From contig NZ_JAFFZE010000030.1 of assembly GCF_025165815.1 (NCBI RefSeq), positions 1 to 64,000 on the forward strand: a stretch of DNA of 64,000 bases, in the 5' to 3' direction. This document shows positions 35,701 to 43,844 of the stretch, piece by piece (the stretch's first letter is position 1; every line of letters begins with the position of its first letter). The translations under genes and the position numbers were made by a program. The notes under the pieces are model-generated. The model worked only from the letters and a program-made list of their open reading frames with translations. It was not told the DNA's origin and did not search any database. The stretch comes from Actinophytocola gossypii (GTDB taxonomy: Bacteria; Actinomycetota; Actinomycetes; Mycobacteriales; Pseudonocardiaceae).

Positions 35701-36716
35701 ACACCGACCTGCCCGACGACCACACGCTGTTCGGCGCGCTCGAACTCGCCAACCGGGCCCCGTCGGTGCACAACACCCAGCCCTGGCGCTGGCTGCTCGG
35801 CGACAGCTCGATCCACCTGATGGCCGACCCGGCCCGGCAACTGCCGGTCACCGATCCCGCCGGACGGGACCTGGTGCTCAGCTGCGGAGCAGCGCTACAC
35901 CACCTGCGGGTGGCGATGGCAGCCCTCGGCTGGGACACCGCCGTCCAGCGCGTGCCCAACCACGGCGACCCCACCCACCTCGCCGCCCTGGAGGTGTCCC
36001 CGCACCTCCCGTCGGACGAGGACATCGCGCTCGCCGCGGCGATCTCGCACCGCCGCACCGACCGCAGGCGCTTCTCCTCCTGGCCCGTGCCGGAGGGACA
36101 CCTGGACCTGATGGTCCGCAGAGCGACCGAGGTCGGCGCGCTCCTCGTCCCGGTGACCGACGCGTCGACCCGGCGGCGGCTGACCCGCGCCATCGACATC
36201 GCCGACCGGATGGGACATGACGACGTCCGGTACCAGATGGAGGTCGCGCTGTGGAGTGGGCGCAGCCGCGTGGCCGAGGACGGCGTCCTCTCCGCCAGCA
36301 GCCCGCGACACGAGCACGTGCACGGGGACACCACCATGCGGACGTTCCCCCGCGGTTCCCTGGGCGAGGTGGAGACCGGCCGCGGAGAACCGGACGCCGG
36401 TCAGCTCCTCGTCCTCGCCACCCCGGCCGACGACACCACGTCCCTGCTGCGCGCCGGTGAGGCGGCCAGCGCCGCCCTGCTCACCGCCACCGACCTCGGC
36501 CTGGCCACCTGCCCGCTGTCCCAGCCCCTGGAGATCGCGGACACCCGAGCCCTGATCCGCGACCAGGTCCTCGACGGTGCCGCCCTCCCGCACCTGGTCG
36601 TGCGCACCGGATGGCTCCCCACCGCCGCGCCACCGCTACCCCACAGCCCGCGCCGCCCCACCGACAAGACCGTCGACTTCCTGCCGGGAACCCGGCGGGC
36701 CAGACACGAGAGGTGA
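35697..36716 (+). CDS. Acg-family nitroreductase-like protein
   Basis: The protein is 339 residues from ATG 35697, with AGGAGGT five bases upstream. It has the double nitroreductase fold of the Acg family: LELANRAPSVHNTQPWRWLL near the start, LVLSCGAALHHLRVAMAALG, AISHRRTDRRRF, and TATDLGLATCPLSQPLEI later. Acg (Rv2032 type) proteins are strongly DosR-induced and appear to sequester flavin rather than reduce nitro compounds. Its place behind a DosR-like box agrees. Confidence 0.88.
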   Translation: MNTDLPDDHTLFGALELANRAPSVHNTQPWRWLLGDSSIHLMADPARQLPVTDPAGRDLVLSCGAALHHLRVAMAALGWDTAVQRVPNHGDPTHLAALEVSPHLPSDEDIALAAAISHRRTDRRRFSSWPVPEGHLDLMVRRATEVGALLVPVTDASTRRRLTRAIDIADRMGHDDVRYQMEVALWSGRSRVAEDGVLSASSPRHEHVHGDTTMRTFPRGSLGEVETGRGEPDAGQLLVLATPADDTTSLLRAGEAASAALLTATDLGLATCPLSQPLEIADTRALIRDQVLDGAALPHLVVRTGWLPTAAPPLPHSPRRPTDKTVDFLPGTRRARHER

Positions 36717-39700
36717 CCACATGACCATCCGAGTGGCCGTCAACGGCTTCGGCCGCATCGGCCGGGACGTCCTGCGCATCGCCACCGACCGGGCCGCCAT
36801 GGGCGAGAAGGACATCGAGATCGTGGCGGTGAACGACATCACCGATCCCGCCACCCTCGCCCACCTGCTGCGCCACGACTCCACCTACGGTCCCTTCGCC
36901 CACCACGTGACCGCGGGCGAGAACTCGATCTCCGTCGACGGGCGCAGCCTGCTCGTCTGCGCGGAGCGGGAACCGCAGCGGCTGCCGTGGCGAGACCTGG
37001 GTGTCGATCTCGTCATCGAGGCGACCGGCAAGTTCCGCACCGCGGAGAAGGCGGGCGCACATCTCACGGCGGGTGCGCGCAAGGTCGTCATCACCGCTCC
37101 CGGCAAGAAGGTCGACGCGACGATCGTGCTCGGGGTCAACGAGGAGAGCTACCGGCCGGGTGAGCACCACATCATCTCCAACGCGTCGTGCACCACCAAC
37201 TGCCTGGCGCCCATGTTGTCCGTGCTGCACCACACGTTCGGCGTGCGACGCGGCCTGATGACCACGATCCACAGCTACACCAACGACCAGAACCTGCTGG
37301 ACGGTCCGCACAAGGACCTGCGGCGGGCGCGGTCGGCGGCGGTCAACCTGATCCCGACGAGCACCGGCGCGGCGGCGGCCATCGGCGAGGTCCTGCCAGA
37401 GCTGGCCGGGCGCCTCGCCGGCGTGGCCGTCCGGGTGCCGGTGGAGAACGGCTCGCTCACCGACCTCACCGTCGAGGTGGCGGCCACCGACGTCACCGCC
37501 GGACAGGTCAACCGCGCGTTCGCGGACGCCGCGGACGGCCGGATGAAGTCGATCCTCCGCTACACCGAGGAACCGATCGTCTCCCGCGACATCCTCGGCG
37601 AACCGGCGTCCTGCGTCGTCGACGGTTCGCTGACCACCGTCGAGAACCAGCTCGTCAAGGTCTTCGGCTGGTACGACAACGAGTGGGGCTACGCCAACCG
37701 CACCCTCGACCAGCCAGCCGCCCTCCGGGTGGGCGTCGAGGAAGCCGCGTACCAGGGCTCTCGCCTCGGTGACCCGCAGACCGTCCGGGCGGGGTGGCTG
37801 CCCGGCCGGCTCCCGGCGCCAGGCGGCGTAGCGGGCGATCCGGCCGAGCGCGGCCGCGGCGGCGGCCGGGTCGGCGAAGCTGGCCGCGACCGGAACGCCC
37901 TTGTCGACCAGTCCGCTCACCGCGGCCAACTGCCCCGGCCGCGTCACGAGGACGGGCTTGCCGGCACGCCGCGCGATCCCGGCGACCGCGGCGACCGGGT
38001 CACCGAGGGCGGTCGGCACCCCGGTGGCGAGGACCGCGTCGACGTTCTCGTCGGCCAGCAGGACGTCCAGGCAGTCGCCGAAGACCTCGGCGGCCACGGC
38101 GGCCGTGGTGTCGATCGGGTTGGCCAGGCTGGCCTGTTCGGGTAGCAGCCGGGCGAGCCGCTCGCGGGTGTCCGCGCCGACCTCGGGCAGGACCAGTCCG
38201 CTGTGGACGCACGCGTCGGCGGCGAGCACCCCGGCTCCGCCCGCGTTGCTGAGGATCGCGACGCGGTGGCCGGTCGGCAGCGGCTGCCAGGCGAGCGCGG
38301 CGAGCACGTCGGTCGCCTCGCTGACCGTGTCCACGGCGATCACGCCGGCCTGCTCGAACAGCGCGTCCCGGGTCACCGCCGGGGTCGCCGCGGCGGCGGT
38401 GTGCGAGGCGGCGGCCGCCTGCGCCACGTCGCTCTCGGCCGAGCGCACCGCGATCACGGGCGTGGTGCGCGCCAGACCGCGGGCGAGCCGGCTGAACTTG
38501 CGCGGGTTGCCGAAGGACTCCAGGTACAGCACCGCGGCCGTCGTGTTCGGGTCGTCCCGCCACCACAGCAGCATGTCGTTGCCGCTGACGTCGTACTTGT
38601 CCCCCGTGGACACCAACGTGGACACGCCGAGCCCGAGTTGGCCGAGCACCTCGACCAGCGCGATGCCCACCCCGCCGGACTGGGTGACGACTCCGACCCT
38701 TCCCGCGGGGACGCGGCCGCGGGTGAACGTGGCGTCCATCCGCACCCCCGGCGCGGTATTGACCACGCCAACACAGTTCGGGCCGACCAACCGCATGCCG
38801 TGGTGGCGCGCGGAGCTGAGCACCCGCTCGGCGAGCGGCGTGCCGGAGAGCCCGGCGGAGATCACCACGACCGCGCGCACCCCGTGCCGACCGCACTGCT
38901 CGACGGCGTCCGGCACGGCCGCCGCCGGCAGGCACACCACGGCCAGCTCCGGCGGCCCGGGGACCTCGGTCACCGACGGCCAGCACGGCACCCCGGCGAT
39001 CCGGTCGGCGTGCGGGTTCACCGCGGTCAGGGTGCCGGCGAAGCCACCGTCGAGGAGGTTGCGCAGCACCGCGTGCCCGACCGTGCCCGGGCGCCGACCG
39101 GCGCCGACCACGACGACTGAGGCCGGGCGCAGCACCGAGGCGAGGCTGGCCACGTCGGCGACCCGGTCCCGCTCGTCGACCGCGGCCGCGAACCGGTCGT
39201 CGAACTCCAGGGAGATCTCCACGTGCCGCTCCGGGCCGTCCACGCTCATCCGGTACGGCAGGCCGGCGTCGAGGAACACCTGGATCATCCGCCGGTTCTC
39301 CGCCAGCACCTCGGCCACGAACCGGACCACCCCCCGTCGACGAGCCGACGAGGCCAGGTGTTCCAGCAGCAGGGTGCCCACGCCTCGGGCCTGCACCGAG
39401 CCGTCCACCACCAGCGCGACCTCCGCGGTGGCCGGGTCGGCGAGCACCTCGTAGTGCGCCACCCCCACCAGCCGCTCGTCCAGGTAGGCGCACAGCCCGC
39501 CGTGCCGGTAGTCGTCGTCGCGGGCGATGCGCCGCGCCATCCGGTCGAGCACCCTGGCCGTGGTCGATCCGAAGAACCGCAGGTACCTGTCCTGGTCGGA
39601 CAGCCGCTCGTGCAGGTCCCGCACCTCGTCCACATCCGAACCGCACAGTGGACGCACCGTGACGATCCGGCCGTCGGCCAGCAGGGCTCGCACGCCTTCC

Positions 39701-39720
39701 GGCGTCTGCGCCACGATCAT
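36481..39720 (-). CDS. GNAT acetyltransferase fused to ADP-forming acyl-CoA synthetase-like domains, 3' truncated
   Basis: ATG 39720 (GGAG about 8 bases upstream) opens a Gcn5-type acetyltransferase (residues about 20-170: LVVDGSVQARGVGTLLLEHL). A CoA-binding Rossmann domain (VVVVGAGRRPGTVGHAVLRN) and a succinyl-CoA ligase-like domain (GVVTQSGGVGIALVEVLGQL, then ISNAGGAGVLAADACV) follow, as in Pat/AcuA-type protein acetyltransferases. True family sequence ends near residue 665 (LVRGFLDAHPEGGWL, about 37725). The remaining about 410 codons are antisense to GAPDH and the next gene. The ATP-grasp part is absent. It overlaps the CBS gene by 4 bp. Confidence 0.75.
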   Translation of the reverse strand: MIVAQTPEGVRALLADGRIVTVRPLCGSDVDEVRDLHERLSDQDRYLRFFGSTTARVLDRMARRIARDDDYRHGGLCAYLDERLVGVAHYEVLADPATAEVALVVDGSVQARGVGTLLLEHLASSARRRGVVRFVAEVLAENRRMIQVFLDAGLPYRMSVDGPERHVEISLEFDDRFAAAVDERDRVADVASLASVLRPASVVVVGAGRRPGTVGHAVLRNLLDGGFAGTLTAVNPHADRIAGVPCWPSVTEVPGPPELAVVCLPAAAVPDAVEQCGRHGVRAVVVISAGLSGTPLAERVLSSARHHGMRLVGPNCVGVVNTAPGVRMDATFTRGRVPAGRVGVVTQSGGVGIALVEVLGQLGLGVSTLVSTGDKYDVSGNDMLLWWRDDPNTTAAVLYLESFGNPRKFSRLARGLARTTPVIAVRSAESDVAQAAAASHTAAAATPAVTRDALFEQAGVIAVDTVSEATDVLAALAWQPLPTGHRVAILSNAGGAGVLAADACVHSGLVLPEVGADTRERLARLLPEQASLANPIDTTAAVAAEVFGDCLDVLLADENVDAVLATGVPTALGDPVAAVAGIARRAGKPVLVTRPGQLAAVSGLVDKGVPVAASFADPAAAAAALGRIARYAAWRREPAGQPPRPDGLRVTEARALVRGFLDAHPEGGWLVEGAVGVAPLVVVPAEDLDELVLDGGQRTVDDAGRRFAEDVAGDDRFLGVAEDRLHPAVRGVRERAVDLSGGDVGGRHLDGEVGERAVLHRHPDGHAGEAPGQLWQDLADGRRRAGARRDQVDRRRPRPPQVLVRTVQQVLVVGVAVDRGHQAASHAERVVQHGQHGRQAVGGARRVGDDVVLTRPVALLVDPEHDRRVDLLAGSGDDDLARTRREMCARLLRGAELAGRLDDEIDTQVSPRQPLRFPLRADEQAAPVDGDRVLARGHVVGEGTVGGVVAQQVGEGGGIGDVVHRHDLDVLLAHGGPVGGDAQDVPADAAEAVDGHSDGHVVTSRVWPAGFPAGSRRSCRWGGAGCGVAVARRWGAIRCARPGAGGRHRRGPGRGSGLGCPRSPGAGTAGRWPGRGRWR
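36721..38145 (+). CDS. gap: Glyceraldehyde-3-phosphate dehydrogenase with a read-through C-terminus
   Basis: ATG 36721 opens VAVNGFGRIGRDVLRIATD, the NAD-binding fold. SNASCTTNCLAPM has the catalytic Cys157, and TTIHSYTNDQ the His. LIPTSTGAAAAIGEVLPEL and WYDNEWGYANR complete a normal enzyme up to about residue 330. Family members stop about there; this frame continues for about 140 residues (to 38145) that are simply antisense to the convergent synthetase gene. The original stop was therefore lost in a deletion near 37705-37730. Residues up to NEWGYANRTLDQ look native. The catalytic core is complete, so a working enzyme with a disordered tail is possible. Confidence 0.85.
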   Translation: MTIRVAVNGFGRIGRDVLRIATDRAAMGEKDIEIVAVNDITDPATLAHLLRHDSTYGPFAHHVTAGENSISVDGRSLLVCAEREPQRLPWRDLGVDLVIEATGKFRTAEKAGAHLTAGARKVVITAPGKKVDATIVLGVNEESYRPGEHHIISNASCTTNCLAPMLSVLHHTFGVRRGLMTTIHSYTNDQNLLDGPHKDLRRARSAAVNLIPTSTGAAAAIGEVLPELAGRLAGVAVRVPVENGSLTDLTVEVAATDVTAGQVNRAFADAADGRMKSILRYTEEPIVSRDILGEPASCVVDGSLTTVENQLVKVFGWYDNEWGYANRTLDQPAALRVGVEEAAYQGSRLGDPQTVRAGWLPGRLPAPGGVAGDPAERGRGGGRVGEAGRDRNALVDQSAHRGQLPRPRHEDGLAGTPRDPGDRGDRVTEGGRHPGGEDRVDVLVGQQDVQAVAEDLGGHGGRGVDRVGQAGLFG

Positions 39721-40364
39721 CGGGGACTCCGTTCGACCTCGTCGTTCCACCAGAAGGACATCCGGTTGCGCACCGCCACCACCCCGGGGACGGCGCGGAC
39801 CACGCGCTCGATCCCGGGCAGGTCGCTGCGGTACTCCGCGCGCCCGAGCAGCAGCACCTCACCGTCCCGGACGTCCGCCCGAACGAGCACTTGGTGACCG
39901 GTGGCCAGCCCGTCGCGCTCGACCTGCTCGCGGATCTCGTCGTCGTCGCGGAGGTAGCCGCGCAGCAGGTCCCGCCGGCTCAACACGCCGACCAGTCGGC
40001 CGTGCTCGACCACGAACAGCCGCCGCACCCCGGTGGCGGCGAGCCGACGTGCCGCAGCTGACAGCGGCTCGTCGGCGGCGATGGTGGCCACCGGTGCCGT
40101 CATCACCTGCCGCGCGGTCAACGACGCGCGGTCGCCGCGTGCGCGCGGCCCGGCCCGGACCAGGTCCACTTCGGACAGGACGCCGATCGGGCGGCACCCG
40201 TCCAGCACGGGGACCGCGCTGACCCGGTTGGTGGCGAGAACGGCCGCGACGGCACACAGTGGCGCGTCGGCGGGCACCGAATCCGGGCACCGCGTCATCA
40301 CCTCGGCCACGGTCAGCTCCGCGACCGCGGGGTGACCGGCCGACACCACCGCTGCTGCTCTCAT
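39717..40364 (-). CDS. CBS-domain protein with C-terminal BON domain
   Basis: ATG 40364 is chosen because GAGGAGG lies at suitable distance; a second ATG sits at 40367. There are two CBS motifs (LTVAEVMTRCPDSVPADAPL and LTARQVMTAPVATIAADEPL, each followed by an L/IGVLS strand). A BON domain follows at residues about 145-205 (ADVRDGEVLLLGRAEYRS, VRAVPGVVAVRNRM). CBS pairs bind adenine nucleotides, and BON domains bind membranes or phospholipids. Similar CBS proteins (hypoxic response protein 1 type) are dormancy-regulon members. A 13/14 DosR-like box lies upstream. Confidence 0.88.
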   Translation of the reverse strand: MRAAAVVSAGHPAVAELTVAEVMTRCPDSVPADAPLCAVAAVLATNRVSAVPVLDGCRPIGVLSEVDLVRAGPRARGDRASLTARQVMTAPVATIAADEPLSAAARRLAATGVRRLFVVEHGRLVGVLSRRDLLRGYLRDDDEIREQVERDGLATGHQVLVRADVRDGEVLLLGRAEYRSDLPGIERVVRAVPGVVAVRNRMSFWWNDEVERSPR

Positions 40365-40447
40365 CATGCCTCCTCAGCACGCTCCTGCTACTGAGAAGTC
40401 TTGTCGTGCGACACGGTCCCGGACAGAGCCGCAGGCACTCGGACCGA

Positions 40448-40461
40448 GCGCCAAAGGTCCC
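40448..40461. promoter_or_regulatory. DosR/DevR-like box between the CBS gene and the Asp23 operon
   Basis: Read on the minus strand it is GGGACCTTTGGCGC, 13 of 14 positions of GGGACYTTNGGCCC. It lies 84 bp before the CBS-BON gene (minus) and 69 bp before the first Asp23-cluster gene (plus). Confidence 0.55.
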
Positions 40462-40529
40462 GGCCCGCTCGGGACGTCGGGCGCGCCACCCGGCCATTCC
40501 CCTGTGAAAACAGTACGGAAGGCGAACCG

Positions 40530-40688
40530 ATGCTCGTGGTCGAGCTCGCCGTCGCGGTGAGCTACCGGAGTTTCGCGTGGCGATCGCTCGATCTCGTGCG
40601 GCAGCGGGTCACCGCGGCCGCCGCGACCAGGATCGGTCCGAGGGTGCACCGGCTGGACCTGATCGTCGAGGACGTCTACGGAGTGTGA
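40530..40688 (+). CDS. First short gene of the Asp23 cluster
   Basis: The 52 residues from ATG 40530 read MLVVELAVAVSYRSFAWRSL, then DLVRQRVTAAAATRIGPRVH and a final DLIVEDVYGV. It resembles the helix-strand end of Asp23/Gls24-type proteins and seems to be a short family derivative. It begins an operon of eight tightly packed genes that share this theme. Confidence 0.6.
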   Translation: MLVVELAVAVSYRSFAWRSLDLVRQRVTAAAATRIGPRVHRLDLIVEDVYGV

Positions 40689-40704
40689 CCGGGTGAAGGA
40701 CACG

Positions 40705-41106
40705 ATGGACAGGGGCACAAGTGACGCCCGGGACACCGGCCGTGCCCCGCTGTTCGAGTATGTGGTCAGCTCCTCGGTCGTCGCGGCCGTCGCGGTCCAC
40801 GCCGCCGTCGCGGTGCCCGGTGTGCTGCGGGTGGAGCCGGGCCTGACCGGGTTGGTCGGATCGGTCGTCCGCACGGCTCGTCAGCGGATCAAGGGACTGG
40901 AACCGGCGCCGACAGAAGGCGCGCGGGTCGAGTTCGTGCGGGCGGACACCGTGCGGGTGGAGGTGGACGTGGTGATCTCGGGACAGGACCAGGCCACCGC
41001 GGTGGGCCATGCGCTGCAGCGTGCGGTGGCGGGCGCGGTCTCCGAGGCGACCGGACTCACCGTCGCCGAGGTCGGCGTGTCCGTCCTCGACATCATCTGG
41101 GACTGA
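40705..41106 (+). CDS. Asp23/Gls24 family envelope stress protein
   Basis: The 133 residues start at ATG 40705, with GAAGGA four bases upstream; GTG 40693 is an alternative. The Asp23 pattern is clear: FEYVVSSSVVAAVAVHAAVA, VPGVLRVEPG, VRVEVDVVISGQDQATAVGH, and AVAGAVSEATGLTVAEVGVS with final VLDIIWD. Asp23 proteins form membrane-associated assemblies that affect envelope stress in Gram-positive bacteria. Confidence 0.85.
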   Translation: MDRGTSDARDTGRAPLFEYVVSSSVVAAVAVHAAVAVPGVLRVEPGLTGLVGSVVRTARQRIKGLEPAPTEGARVEFVRADTVRVEVDVVISGQDQATAVGHALQRAVAGAVSEATGLTVAEVGVSVLDIIWD

Positions 41107-41114
41107 CCCCGGCG

Positions 41115-41438
41115 ATGAACACCACTGAGTTCGCCCGCGACCTCGTCGCCGCCGTGGCGAAGATCCCTGGGCTGCGTCCGGCCACCCAGGCCGGGCCTTC
41201 TCCGTTGGGGTGGCAATGGGATGCCCTGGCCGTCGACGTCATCCGCGGTGCCGGTGGCGGCGACGTGGTGATCCGGGCCGTGGCGACCCGGCTGCCGCTG
41301 CCACCCATCGTGCGCCAGGCGGAACAGGCGCTGCTGGCAGTGGTCGCCGCACGGCGTCTGCCCATCGCCCGCATGCGCCTGGAGATCACCGAGATCGACG
41401 GCGCGGCATTCGGCACGGGAAAGGGCTCACCGGAGTGA
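41115..41438 (+). CDS. Small protein of the Asp23 cluster
   Basis: The 107 residues read MNTTEFARDLVAAVAKIPGL, WDALAVDVIRGAGGGDVVIR, VATRLPLPPIVRQAEQALLA, and MRLEITEIDGAAF. The beta-helix-beta arrangement suggests a compact Asp23-like fold but the sequence is diverged. It follows the previous gene by 8 bp. Confidence 0.7.
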   Translation: MNTTEFARDLVAAVAKIPGLRPATQAGPSPLGWQWDALAVDVIRGAGGGDVVIRAVATRLPLPPIVRQAEQALLAVVAARRLPIARMRLEITEIDGAAFGTGKGSPE

Positions 41439-41555
41439 GGAGAAATCCGCGCGGGACCCGTGACGTTGGCGGCCCGCCGGTGTCCTACCAGTGTGTGACG
41501 TCGACGCGACAGCATCCGCTTCGCGAGGCCTCCACCGGACACCAGGAGTGCCGTC

Positions 41556-42062
41556 ATGACCGCTACCCACAGCCCCCCGGCCAACTCGAACACGCCGGCA
41601 GGCAGCACCTCCGTCGTCTCGTCGTCGGAGAGGACCACCACGTCGCCGAACACCTCCCAGGGCACGTCGCTGGCCACATCGCAGGGCACCACGACGGTGG
41701 CCGACACCGTGGTACAGAAGATCGCCAGTCTCGCCACCAGGGAGATCAACGGCGTGTACGACCTCGGCGGCGGCGCGTCCCGCGCGTTCGGCGCCCTCAG
41801 GGAGCGGATTCCCGGCGCGACCGCGAGCGCCGCGCAGGGGGTGGCGGTCGAGGTCGGCGAGACCCAGGCCGCGATCGACCTGCAGCTCCTCGTCGAGTAC
41901 GGCGTCTCCATCGCCGATCTGGCCAAGGCGGTACGTCGCAACGTGATCACCGCGATCGAGCGGATGACCGGCCTGGAAGTGGTCGAGGTCAACATCCACG
42001 TCAGCGACGTCCACATCCCCGGCACCGAGGACAGCACGCCAGAACCGACTCGCGTGCACTGA
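41556..42062 (+). CDS. Asp23/Gls24 family protein with Ser/Thr-rich N-terminus
   Basis: The 168 residues start at ATG 41556, with AGGAG eight bases upstream. A disordered Ser/Thr/Pro-rich leader (residues 1-50) is followed by a full Asp23 domain: VADTVVQKIASLATREINGV, YDLGGGASRAFGALRERIPG, GVAVEVGETQAAIDLQLLVE, then VEVNIHVSDVHIPG. It is the most typical family member in the operon. Confidence 0.88.
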   Translation: MTATHSPPANSNTPAGSTSVVSSSERTTTSPNTSQGTSLATSQGTTTVADTVVQKIASLATREINGVYDLGGGASRAFGALRERIPGATASAAQGVAVEVGETQAAIDLQLLVEYGVSIADLAKAVRRNVITAIERMTGLEVVEVNIHVSDVHIPGTEDSTPEPTRVH

Positions 42063-42178
42063 CCCTCGGCGTCGAGACCGACGCCGAAGGCATCGCCGCC
42101 GCTGTCCAGGCCACCGCGACATCGCGGACCTGGACGGCGGCAGGCCCGCCGTCGACCTCAGCTAGGAGAACAAAACTG

Positions 42179-42361
42179 ATGAACGCCACGACCCTGGGAC
42201 TGATGGCCGGACTGGCGCTGGGTTTCGCCGGCGCGTTCGGTGGCTTCGGTGCCTTCCTCATCGTGCTCGTCCTGGCCGCGCTGGGCCTCCTCGTCGGTCG
42301 GGTACTCGACGGCAAGCTGGACGTGTCGCAGCTGACCGGCGTCGGCCGGGACCGGGGCTGA
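42179..42361 (+). CDS. Small hydrophobic membrane protein (DUF2273-like)
   Basis: The 60 residues are mostly one or two membrane helices (GLMAGLALGFAGAFGGFGAF, LIVLVLAALGLLVGRVLDG) with a short polar end. A TAGGAGAA site precedes ATG 42179. Small proteins of this type accompany Asp23 and AmaP genes and are thought to help hold Asp23 at the membrane. Confidence 0.8.
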   Translation: MNATTLGLMAGLALGFAGAFGGFGAFLIVLVLAALGLLVGRVLDGKLDVSQLTGVGRDRG

Positions 42362-42365
42362 GGAC

Positions 42366-42734
42366 ATGACCGCCACGCTCGCTCCCCGCGGTCGGACGAC
42401 CCTGTCCGACCAGGCCGTCGAACGCGTCGCCACCCAAGCTGTCACCGAGGTCGCCGACGTGGGCGGCGCGGCGCACTGGCTGCTCGGGGAGACCCTCAAC
42501 GGGACACCCGAGAAACGCTCCGCGCAGGTGAGCGCAACGGTCGACGACACGACCGCGGCCCTGCACGTCCGGCTCTCGATCGCCTACCCGGCATCGGTGG
42601 CGCGCACGACCGAACAGGTTCGCGACCACCTGATCCGGCGGCTCCACGAACTGACCGGACTGGTGGTGACGCGGGTCGACATCACCGTCGTCGCCCTCTA
42701 CCTCAACCAGCCAGGGCCACGGCGAGTCCGATGA
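42366..42734 (+). CDS. Asp23-like protein
   Basis: The 122 residues read RTTLSDQAVERVATQAVTEV near the start, DTTAALHVRLSIAYPASVAR in the middle, then LHELTGLVVTRVDITVVALY. It follows the membrane protein by 4 bp and overlaps the next gene (ATGA). It is a diverged Asp23 domain. Confidence 0.75.
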   Translation: MTATLAPRGRTTLSDQAVERVATQAVTEVADVGGAAHWLLGETLNGTPEKRSAQVSATVDDTTAALHVRLSIAYPASVARTTEQVRDHLIRRLHELTGLVVTRVDITVVALYLNQPGPRRVR

Positions 42735-43273
42735 TGCGCAGGCCCCGCCGCACCGTCCCCGCCACGGTGACCGCCCTGGCCCTGCTCAGCGTGTGCGTAC
42801 TGACCGCGATCAGCGTGATCCAGCTGCTCGCCGGCACGCGACCGCTGATCAGCTACGCGGCGATCGCCGACCTGGCGCACACCACACGCTGGGACAGCCT
42901 CGGCGTCGCGATCGCCGCCGGCGTCGTCATGCTGACCGGGCTCGTCCTGCTGCTCACCGCGATCCTGCCCGGCAGGCCCACCGTCATTCCCCTGCGCGCC
43001 ACGGACACCGGCGCGGCCATCGACGCCGGTGCGTCCCGGCGGAGCCTGCGCGGCACGCTGCGTGCGGCGGCGAACGCCGTGGACGGTGTCACCGCGGTGA
43101 GGTTGACACTGCGCCGCCGAGCGGTCACCGCGGTGGTGCGCACCCACCGCACTACCCCCGAAGGGTTGGCCGAGGCCGTCCGTGCCGCCGTCGAGCACCG
43201 GCTCGACCAGATCTCCCCGGCCACCCGTCCGGCAGTGCGGGTCAGGGTCGTCGCCCCCAGGAGCACCTCATGA
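42731..43273 (+). CDS. DUF6286 membrane protein
   Basis: The 180 residues have two N-terminal membrane helices (VTALALLSVCVLTAISVIQL, about 14-33, and VAIAAGVVMLTGLVLLLTAI, about 58-77). An Asp23-like soluble tail follows (LRAAANAVDGVTAVRLTLRR, VRTHRTTPEGLAEAVRAAVE). This layout matches the DUF6286 proteins of actinobacterial Asp23 clusters. It overlaps both neighbours by 4 bp. Confidence 0.8.
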   Translation: MMRRPRRTVPATVTALALLSVCVLTAISVIQLLAGTRPLISYAAIADLAHTTRWDSLGVAIAAGVVMLTGLVLLLTAILPGRPTVIPLRATDTGAAIDAGASRRSLRGTLRAAANAVDGVTAVRLTLRRRAVTAVVRTHRTTPEGLAEAVRAAVEHRLDQISPATRPAVRVRVVAPRSTS

Positions 43274-43839
43274 CCAGTACGAGCCGCCCAGCCCGCCTCA
43301 ACCGCTGCCTGCTCGCGGTCATCGGCGTCACGCTCGTGACCGGCGGTGGTCTCGCCATGGCCGCCAGTCTCGGGATGCTGCCGGTCGACCCGGCCACCAC
43401 CCTCGTGCCCGGCACCGACCTCCCGCCCACGTGGGTGCTGTACGCCGTCGCGGCCGTCGCCGTCCTCCTGGCCCTGCTGTGCCTGCGCTGGCTGGCCGCG
43501 CAGCTCGTCAGGAAACCCAGGACCCACACCTGGCGCATCGAGGACGACCCCGAGCACGGCCACACCGAACTGGCCGCCCGCATCGCCACCACACCGTTCA
43601 CCGCCGACGTCACCGCGTATCCCGGCATTCACGCCGCACACGCCGACCTCACCGGCCCCCAGCACTCCCCCACACTCGCCGTGGTCGTCACCACCGAACA
43701 CGACGCCGACCTGTCCGACATCCGCCACCGCCTCGACACCCACGGCCTCCCCCGCCTGTGCGGCGCACTCGACCTCACCTCCCTGCCGATGACCCTCGAG
43801 TTCCGCTACACCACCAAGCCCAGCGCCCGCACCGTCTGA
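43270..43839 (+). CDS. amaP: Alkaline-shock membrane anchor protein (AmaP-like)
   Basis: The 189 residues have two membrane helices (LLAVIGVTLVTGGGLAMAAS, about 13-32, and LYAVAAVAVLLALLCLRWLA, about 57-76). A soluble domain rich in Thr/Asp/His follows (HTWRIEDDPEHGHTELAARI). AmaP proteins anchor Asp23 at the membrane in firmicutes; here the same layout closes the operon. The start overlaps the previous stop (ATGA). Confidence 0.75.
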   Translation: MTSTSRPARLNRCLLAVIGVTLVTGGGLAMAASLGMLPVDPATTLVPGTDLPPTWVLYAVAAVAVLLALLCLRWLAAQLVRKPRTHTWRIEDDPEHGHTELAARIATTPFTADVTAYPGIHAAHADLTGPQHSPTLAVVVTTEHDADLSDIRHRLDTHGLPRLCGALDLTSLPMTLEFRYTTKPSARTV

Positions 43840-43844
43840 AGTGC

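Noticed and set aside
36481-37720. The last about 410 codons of the acyl-CoA synthetase-like frame as a real domain
   Set aside because: They mirror GAPDH on the other strand; the ATP-grasp motifs expected there are absent.
36721-38145. A functional GAPDH fusion with a new C-terminal domain
   Set aside because: The extension is only the antisense of the neighbouring synthetase gene, without its own fold signals.
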